Of a DNA stretch of 10,786 nucleotides, positions 1 to 5,700 are shown piece after piece. Positions within the stretch are counted from its first letter, which is position 1, and the number at the start of each line of letters is the position of its first letter. The stretch comes from JBCCGE01 sp039029455 (GTDB taxonomy: Bacteria > Pseudomonadota > Gammaproteobacteria > Arenicellales > Poriferihabitantaceae). Where the stretch lies: the NCBI GenBank assembly GCA_039029455.1, contig JBCCGE010000104.1, positions 1 to 10,786 on the forward strand. Direction: 5' to 3'. The position numbers and the translations under genes are program-made. A model generated the notes under the pieces. That model made no database searches and was not told the origin of the DNA. It saw nothing but the letters and a program-made list of their open reading frames with translations.

Positions 1-94
1 CGCTAATCGGCACACTGTGGATTTCTTTATCGAATTCATTGGTTTCCTCGACGGTTAGTAGGTTAATACGTCGGATTTCTCCCCGTGAGTTCAT
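1..94 (-). CDS. 5' end of an unidentified gene, coupled to the racemase (partial)
   Basis: Thirty-one codons are open from an ATG at 92-94 to the window edge, starting MNSRGEIRRINLLTVEE. The ATG overlaps the stop codon of the upstream racemase gene as TAATG, a typical arrangement for translational coupling, and this is the main reason to believe the start. The visible peptide is charged and hydrophilic with no signal peptide, so a cytoplasmic protein is likely. I do not recognise the family from so few residues. The Shine-Dalgarno match is poor (GGA only three bases before the ATG), which fits re-initiation by ribosomes finishing the racemase. It could still be a chance open frame, because 94 bases is short. 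Confidence 0.5.
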   Translation of the reverse strand, partial: MNSRGEIRRINLLTVEETNEFDKEIHSVPIS

Positions 95-804
95 TATTCC
101 ATATCAATCAGGCGGCCGCCATTCACCGCTGCGTGAATCATGTCAACCAGATCCACGACGGGAACGCCGATTTGCGCCCGCATCGCCGATTTCCAGAAGG
201 AAAGATTAGTGCATTCGAGTACCAGTGCGTCGATCGGTCCATGCCGCTCAATCAGGTCCTCAACACGCTGCAAAACCTGCTCTCCGGCCGTTTTTTCGTC
301 GATGCGTTCAAGGTCCTGTTCAATCACTTGCCGCAGCTGATCCTGAGGATGCAGACCTTGAATATAAATGCCCTGCCCCAGACTTCCGGATCCCGCAGGA
401 ATGTGACACTGACTCAGCGCCTCTGCATCAAATGTCAGAACTCCCACTCTGGCTTCCGGCCGTTGTTGGCGAATATGCGGCAACGCAAGCAATGAAGAGG
501 AAAAAAAGGGTACGCTGACTGCGTTCTGAAGTTCATTCTGGGCGACCGACAAAAAGCCGCAACTCGTTCCAATAACGCTTGCGCCAGACGATTCCAGCGC
601 TCTAGCAGACTCTATAAAACGATTGAGCAGTTCTCTGTTGACCCCAAGCGGATTGACAACCCGAGACACTGATGCACTGCGGACCACATGATATTCCACC
701 GCAATTCGGAACGAATCTGCGCGCCCGATATCTCCGGGCAACCGGATAAAAGCCGTATCCAGCATCAGGATTCCAGCCTTGACTGTTTTTGAAGGTGTGT
801 TCAA
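94..804 (-). CDS. Aspartate/glutamate racemase family protein
   Basis: The product is a 236-residue cytoplasmic protein of the Asp/Glu/hydantoin racemase superfamily, which uses two cysteines as the acid/base pair for cofactor-independent inversion at a carbon next to a carboxylate. Both are visible: Cys82 in GTSCGF and Cys198 in LECTNL, one in each half of the two-domain fold. The N-terminus GILMLDTAFIRLPGDIG and the segment VPVVDLVDMIHAAV near the C-terminus also fit. The length is usual for the family. Superfamily membership is secure, but substrate is not: amino-acid racemases, maleate isomerase-like and decarboxylase-like members share these motifs. The start is a TTG at 802-804, with an in-frame TAG not far upstream and no clear ribosome binding site. 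The only nearby ATG (Met14) would cut into the first beta strand, so TTG is preferred. A further gene overlaps its stop codon. Confidence 0.88.
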   Translation of the reverse strand: MNTPSKTVKAGILMLDTAFIRLPGDIGRADSFRIAVEYHVVRSASVSRVVNPLGVNRELLNRFIESARALESSGASVIGTSCGFLSVAQNELQNAVSVPFFSSSLLALPHIRQQRPEARVGVLTFDAEALSQCHIPAGSGSLGQGIYIQGLHPQDQLRQVIEQDLERIDEKTAGEQVLQRVEDLIERHGPIDALVLECTNLSFWKSAMRAQIGVPVVDLVDMIHAAVNGGRLIDME

Positions 805-831
805 TGTGGAGACAGAAATATTTATCTTGCC

Positions 832-1060
832 CTAATATTTCATGAAGGCCCCGATTTGAAGGACAGCCTCACCAAGCAGGTCGGGTGATCGTTCGAAGCA
901 GCATAGACGAAATTACTGTTCGACGAGGATGCGGCGCGAACTTGAGTCCACATAGAGGACTTACATGGCCGAGAGTATGATTTGGATTTCCCCGATAACA
1001 TTCAAGTAAGTTACACGCTCCTGAATTAAGGCTATGTGGTTTCACTATCGGTCCGCTTTT
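832..1060 (+). repeat. Diverged intergenic repeat, copy 1 (inverted partner at 2467-2704)
   Basis: This stretch aligns with the reverse complement of 2467-2704. From 846 to 898 the alignment is ungapped with 38 of 53 bases identical, mostly C/T and A/G differences. Other strong blocks are GACTTACATGGCCG (957-970, an exact match) and the segment TACACGCTCCTGAATTAAGG (1012-1031). Copy 1 is 9 bases shorter than copy 2, with the gap near 932-952. Overall identity is about 65-70% by hand. The repeat fills most of the 270-base gap between the racemase start and the stop of the small secreted protein gene. I see no other gene in this gap. Similarity may extend a few bases further left, to about 826. 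Confidence 0.68.
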
Positions 1061-1071
1061 AAGAAAGACCG
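1049..1071. other. Small hairpin at the 3' end of repeat copy 1
   Basis: CGGTC at 1049-1053 can pair with GACCG at 1067-1071 around a 13-base loop. It lies three bases past the stop of the small secreted protein gene (minus strand) and at the inner end of the repeat. No run of T follows on either strand, so it is not a classical rho-independent terminator. Copy 2 has a different GC hairpin at the equivalent place, which suggests the structure belongs to the repeat. Confidence 0.35.
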
Positions 1072-1074
1072 GGA

Positions 1075-1452
1075 TTAGCGTTCCCGCCGCGTCGCCGGCC
1101 AGGGTTCACCCCCCGATGGCGGAATGAACACAATGTTCTCTCCATCCAGTTCAATGTCGTAGCATGCCCACTGGGGGGATGGAGGCCACTGGGAGCAATA
1201 CTGTCCATCCTGTACGCGCCAGTAGCCATCACTTGGAGATCCGGGACGGCCCGCAACTTCGGTATACGTGGTTTGACCGGTGGCCGCGAATGACTGAATC
1301 CAGGTGGTTTCGTTCTGGTTTCCTCCGATGGTTGAACCCGCCAGAAAATCGCGAATTTGATTGTCATCGAGTGTCACCTGCGCGCTCGCAGTACCCAGTG
1401 CGATAGCACAAAGAAGAGCGCAGGTCGATTTCAGATGTCGTCTGGTGTTCAT
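1075..1452 (-). CDS. Small secreted protein, DUF995-like pattern
   Basis: The product is 125 residues with a clear Sec signal peptide: basic MNTRRHLK, a hydrophobic core, and probable cleavage after TASA (residue 24). The mature part holds the pattern GYWRVQDGQYC followed by a WPP stretch and QWACYDIELDG, that is, GxW, a cysteine (Cys86), tryptophans, and a second cysteine (Cys97) in a C-Y-D-I strand. This resembles the short periplasmic/secreted DUF995-type domain, whose function is unknown; the link rests on pattern only. The two cysteines are the only ones after cleavage and may form a disulfide. The ATG at 1450-1452 lies just 5 bases after the stop of the transporter gene, so the two are almost certainly co-transcribed. 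No strong ribosome binding site is visible. Confidence 0.8.
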   Translation of the reverse strand: MNTRRHLKSTCALLCAIALGTASAQVTLDDNQIRDFLAGSTIGGNQNETTWIQSFAATGQTTYTEVAGRPGSPSDGYWRVQDGQYCSQWPPSPQWACYDIELDGENIVFIPPSGGEPWPATRRER

Positions 1453-1457
1453 AATTT

Positions 1458-2354
1458 TTACTGCAAGTAAGCCTTCGGTTTCGATTCCACTTTAAGTCGA
1501 TAGTTCGCGTGAACCGCAAGTGTCAGCAGCACAACAGCCCCGCCGGCAAGAGTATAGGCCCCGGGGTTCTCCGCCAGAACCAGCCATACCCAAAGTGGAC
1601 CGCAAATGGATTCCAGCAACATCACCAGTCCGACTTCAGCAGCGGGCAAATAGCGAGGACCCAGAAACATAAGAGCGTTGGCGATAGGCAGCATGATACT
1701 GCCCATAAGAAACAGATAGCCGTGATCCATCACCGTTGCTGTGGACGTTTCCACGAATGGAGAAATCATGATTGCCGCAACAAATCCTCCGAGGCCAAAT
1801 GCCGGCAGAAAGTCCAGTGTTTTATTGACTCTCACAACGCAAAAACCCGCAGCAAGTGTCGCTGCTGCCAGCAATCCTGCCGCGTTTCCTGCCCACGAGG
1901 TTGACAAAGGACCTTTGCCAAAACAAATCACCCCGATACCTACAGCCACAAAAATGATCGCAACCGAAGTCGCAAAGCGAATTTTTTCGCGGAAGAAAAT
2001 CCAGGAAATAATGGCCGCAAACAGCGGTGTGCTGCTGAGTATAAAAAGTGTATTTGCGACGGCGGTATGTTTTAGTGAGTAAATGAAACTCAGATTTCCA
2101 ACCGCGTATAGGACCGCCAGAAGGCATCCGGGCAACCCGATGGCGAACACTTTATCCAGAAATCGACCCCGATACCGAATCAGAGACCAGAGAAAGACGG
2201 CAAAGCCGAAATACAACCCCCGCCAGTATGTCACGTCAAAAGCGGGTGCGGTAATCAGCCGCGTCAGCAGACCATCAGGGCTGATTGCCAGTACACCCAG
2301 CGAGGTCAGTAACAGGCCTTTGCTGTGATCGGACAAAACAGGACGTGATGCCAA
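1458..2354 (-). CDS. DMT-family transporter with two EamA domains
   Basis: The product is a 298-residue inner-membrane protein with about ten hydrophobic segments, as usual for the drug/metabolite transporter superfamily. The two EamA halves are visible: roughly residues 13-145, ending in the family signature around SSTPLFAAIISWIFFREKI, and roughly 155-285, with YLPAAEVGLVMLLESICGP followed by WVWLVLAENP. The C-terminal tail is short, basic and cytoplasmic. Members export or import small solutes such as amino acids, purines or metabolites, and the substrate cannot be read from sequence. The start is a TTG at 2352-2354, chosen because GGAGG sits 7 bases upstream and no ATG or GTG is available in frame before it. 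A weak extended -10-like TGTTATGGT ending at 2385 could be a promoter. The gene is followed after 5 bases by the small secreted protein gene. The downstream racemase hints at amino-acid-related work. Confidence 0.93.
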   Translation of the reverse strand: MASRPVLSDHSKGLLLTSLGVLAISPDGLLTRLITAPAFDVTYWRGLYFGFAVFLWSLIRYRGRFLDKVFAIGLPGCLLAVLYAVGNLSFIYSLKHTAVANTLFILSSTPLFAAIISWIFFREKIRFATSVAIIFVAVGIGVICFGKGPLSTSWAGNAAGLLAAATLAAGFCVVRVNKTLDFLPAFGLGGFVAAIMISPFVETSTATVMDHGYLFLMGSIMLPIANALMFLGPRYLPAAEVGLVMLLESICGPLWVWLVLAENPGAYTLAGGAVVLLTLAVHANYRLKVESKPKAYLQ

Positions 2355-2361
2355 AACCCGG

Positions 2362-2366
2362 CCTCC
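2362..2366 (-). promoter_or_regulatory. Ribosome binding site deciding the TTG start of the EamA transporter
   Basis: On the minus strand GGAGG lies 7 bases before TTG at 2352-2354. The strong match and correct spacing support the TTG over any internal start. Confidence 0.7.
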
Positions 2367-2448
2367 GTGAAAATCGAAGGCCGAACCATAACAAAAATAG
2401 CGTGCTTAAACTCGCCGCAGGCAGCGCCGATTTATCGCCACTCCAACA

Positions 2449-2475
2449 CCCGCCCGAATATCAAACAAAGGCGGG
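2449..2475. other. GC hairpin at the 3' end of repeat copy 2
   Basis: CCCGCC at 2449-2454 pairs perfectly with GGCGGG at 2470-2475 around a 15-base loop; an alternative GCCCG/CGGGC pairing (2452-2456 with 2472-2476) is also possible. The hairpin sits at the inner end of repeat copy 2, about 95 bases upstream of the transporter start. No T run follows on either strand, so it is not a standard terminator. Confidence 0.4.
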
Positions 2476-2704
2476 CCGACTGTGACAGAAAATAGCTTTA
2501 AATCAGAAGCGTATATCCAAATTTACTGCTCATGGGAAAATCCGGACTGCCCTTGCGGCCATGTAAGTCTTCTTTGGGAATCAATGTCACCTTCCATCCT
2601 GATTGGTCCTCCTCGAACCATCGCTAAGGCTACGGTTCTTCGGAAGATCACCCAATCTGTTAAGCGAAACTGTCCCTCAAGTTCGGACCTGAATGTAACA
2701 TTCG
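2467..2704 (-). repeat. Diverged intergenic repeat, copy 2 (inverted partner at 832-1060)
   Basis: Read on the minus strand, this matches the plus strand of 832-1060. Shared blocks include the region with TTGAGGGACAG and GGGTGATC (2643-2678), GACTTACATGGCCG (2556-2569) and TACGCTTCTGATTTAAAGCT (2494-2513). It fills most of the 352-base gap between the TpsA stop and the transporter start. Its outer end reaches the TpsA stop codon: GCCCGAATGTTACAT here against GCCCTAATATTTCAT in copy 1. One minus-strand frame stays open through it from 2706 to a TAA at 2523-2525, but the same frame in copy 1 contains stops, so I do not call a gene. The rest of the gap (2367-2448) shows only the transporter leader. 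Confidence 0.68.
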
Positions 2705-2706
2705 GG
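2688..2706. other. Short hairpin immediately after the TpsA stop codon
   Basis: GAATG at 2691-2695 and CATTC at 2699-2703 form a perfect inverted repeat around a 3-base centre, extendable to an 8-pair stem with one wobble on the plus-strand reading. It begins right after the TpsA stop and lies in the outer end of repeat copy 2. No T run follows on the minus strand, so if it ends transcription it is not by the classical intrinsic route. Confidence 0.35.
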
Positions 2707-5700
2707 CTAGCGACATTGCAGGAATTCCGGACGATCGTAGGGGAACGGTTCATTGTTCGGCATCTGATCCAGTAACACCAGCACCAGGTCGTCCACACGC
2801 GGTCCGGGCGGCAGCGGATCATCAGGCTCGGGCGGCGTGAATACAAGCGGCTGACCCGTACCCGGCATCGGGGGATCCTGCATCACCGGCGCGACAGGTG
2901 GAGGAGGAGGTGGTCCCGGTTCAACCGGCTCTGCTGGCGGCATCGGCGGGTCTACAGGCGGAGGATCGACCGGTGGTGGCGGAGGGGGTGGCGGATCAAC
3001 CGGATCGTCTTCATCTAAAAAGTAGAAAACGTTGTAATCGGTTGCCAGATATTCTTCGTTTGGAATCAGGCGTGACTCCGGTGTCAGTTCGATATCATCC
3101 GCAATAAACACGTCGAACACTCCGTTAACATCCCCTGCAGCTTTAATCAGATTGAACGTATCACCATCATCTGGAATAAACCCACCGTCGAGGAAAACTT
3201 CCATCGTGCCCGCAAGATTGGCATTTCCGCCGACACTGATAAAGTCATGATCGAAGCCGGGATCAAAGCCTTCTATTTCCATGAAGAAATTGGTGTTTGA
3301 ACTGGCGTTCATATCACCCGTGATATTCAGATTGCCGGGAGATTGTCCCGGCGTAACCAGCACACCATCCAGATCAACTGTGGCGTCGATAGTGCCGCTA
3401 CCGCTAATCTGACCACCCTGAAAATCCATATTGGAAGTGCTGCTGATAACGAAGAAATCTTCGACATCTATCGTAGGATCGCTGGTTAGTTCGGTCGTTC
3501 CATCCAATTGTTCGAAACCACCATCGAATGCCATTTCACCACTGGACGCAATAACATCTCCGCCCTGATTGGAAAAGAAAATACTACTTCCAATCGTAGA
3601 AATCCCTTCCCCATCAATTTTCGTGAAAACACCACCATCCATATTCTCAATTGTGCTCTCAGGAAATTCTCCTTCAGACTCATTAAAGGCGAATATCTGA
3701 TGGTCGTCTGTGATGCTGAATGAGCCAGAGTTTTCAAGCGTGACAGAATCGAATTCAATGTCACCACCAAGCCATTCGATATCTCCCTCCTGACGCCAGG
3801 TGCGATTGGAAAGTTGACGTGAACGGTCCGGCTGGCCCCTGGAACCCAGCACGTCATCAATATCGTTACCGGCTATGTCCGCCCCGATCTCGGAGTCGGT
3901 ACCTGTCGTGACCAGAACACCCGCACCATCAAACGACCCTTCAGACCAGTAAAGGTCCTCAACAATAATGGAGCCTAAGCCTGAAATTCGACCACCCTGA
4001 AAATTCAGTTCGTCCGCGAAAATGTTCTGCGACGTGTTCGAATTGGGGCGTCCAAAATCCTGAACGATCTCTGCCGGCGCGTCTTCCGCAAACCCTTCGA
4101 CAATATTTAACCGATTCGTGCGAATGGTCTGGCTGGCGCGTTCGTAGATGAAATCAATATCGGTATAGATTCGAGCAGAAGTACCCAGTCCTGCTGTCTC
4201 GTTACCGCTTAGCAGTGAAATTTCGCCATCGCCGGTAGATTGCCCGGCCAGAATAGTCTGGGTACTGTTCGCCCCGGCATTGATGTTGGCGCCGGTCCCG
4301 GCAGGTGTTGTGTCATTTAACACTTCCAACCCAATCGCCACACCGGCATTATCGCCAGGCGCCTGGCTGGCATCCAGAACAATGTTGCCACCGGCAGATA
4401 CCAGCTGGGTGGCAAAAAGATCCGGAAGATTGTCCGCAGTCAGGCCAAAGGATTCATCCACAATACTCGCTAGAATAGTAGCAGTCGACGAATTTCCGTT
4501 CCCGCCAATTAACGTGATGTTAGTGTTAGAGGTGACCGTCTGCGATATCTCGGTGGGTTGGGTAATGTCGACAATATCTACGGGCCCTTTAACGGCTTCA
4601 TTTTGAACAATCGATGCGTCGCCTTCGAACAGGGAACGAAACAGCTCTATAGAAATAAACGCATCGGTCAGATTACCGTTACCACCGACCAGTCGAATAT
4701 CGTCGGCCCCCACCATCATCATTTCACGGGACATCAGACCCGCATCGCTGCCAAGGTCAGACTCCACTTCGTTATAGTTGCCGCCGATAATTGTCAGATT
4801 GCCACCGGTCGTAAGATAAAGCCGATCCACAGGTTGATTGAAAAAATTTTCTACCCTGACACCGCGCCCAATCGCAGCGTAGCTGCCATCGCCACCGGCG
4901 ACGAGCTGGGTGTTCCCGCCCACGCTAAAGTCAAACACCGTCGTGTCCAGTTCTCCGGGCGGAAAAAACGGATTGATACGGCTGATGCTGGCATCGCTTT
5001 CATTACCATTGCCCCCTGTCAACACCAGTTCTCCGGAAATATCCGCATCAATCTGATTGGCCTCGACTCGAACGGACGCACGTGAAGCATCGAATTCGCT
5101 GCCGCCACCGGTCAATCGCACGTCCTGAACAGCCTGGATACTCAGTTCGGGGGTCTGCATACGGATGCTGCCCCCGGTCTCCCCGGCGGTAAACTCAAGG
5201 TCACCTATTCCGCCAAGATTGATATTGGTATTGGAGCCACTCTGAATGAACACCTGTGGTGCATTCATGTATGTGAAATCATCTTCTGTCGTCGCTATGA
5301 AGTTACTGTTGCCGGAAATATTCAGATTTCCCCCGGCAGTTACATCAATGTCGTCAATGAATGCGTCCAGACGAATTTCCCCATCATCGCCTGTACCCAT
5401 TGCAGTAATATCTATCTGATCAGATGCATTGACACTAACGGTGCTGCCAAAGTTTGTTCGAGCGAATACTCCCTCGCCAATTATCTCGATATCCGTTGCA
5501 CTGTCGATGCGGATTGAGCCATCCGCCTCTCCACCATCGATCAGATCAACTGCGGATGCATCAGCATTGAGGTTGATCGAGCCATTGCTACCCTGGTTTA
5601 TCACGACACCCCGGTCAGCCAGCGTACTCGTGCTGTCAATCGTAATGGATGCGTCGGTGTCAACACCAAACGTCTGTGGGACGCTGGCGGATGTCTGCGC

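Noticed and set aside
85..495. Plus-strand open frame of 136 codons opposite the racemase
   Set aside because: The minus-strand frame has both catalytic cysteine motifs, so the plus frame is a shadow.
2385..2390. Promoter -10 (TATGGT, extended TG) for the transporter
   Set aside because: Only four of six consensus bases and no convincing -35 at proper spacing; mentioned in the transporter entry only.
832..2704. Insertion sequence or integron attC sites as explanation of the inverted repeats
   Set aside because: There is no transposase or integrase frame inside, no target duplication I can see, and the repeats lack the paired core sites of attC; they are also far more diverged than typical IS ends.
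2449..2706. Intrinsic terminator after tpsA
   Set aside because: Hairpins are present at 2688-2706 and 2449-2475 but no T run follows on the minus strand, so a terminator is not supported.
2482..2775. Open frames in both directions across repeat copy 2 (also 2523-2846 minus)
   Set aside because: Not called as genes: the plus frame overlaps the 3' end of tpsA, and the minus frame starts inside tpsA in another phase and is broken by stops in copy 1. The coding-like trace is kept only as a finding.
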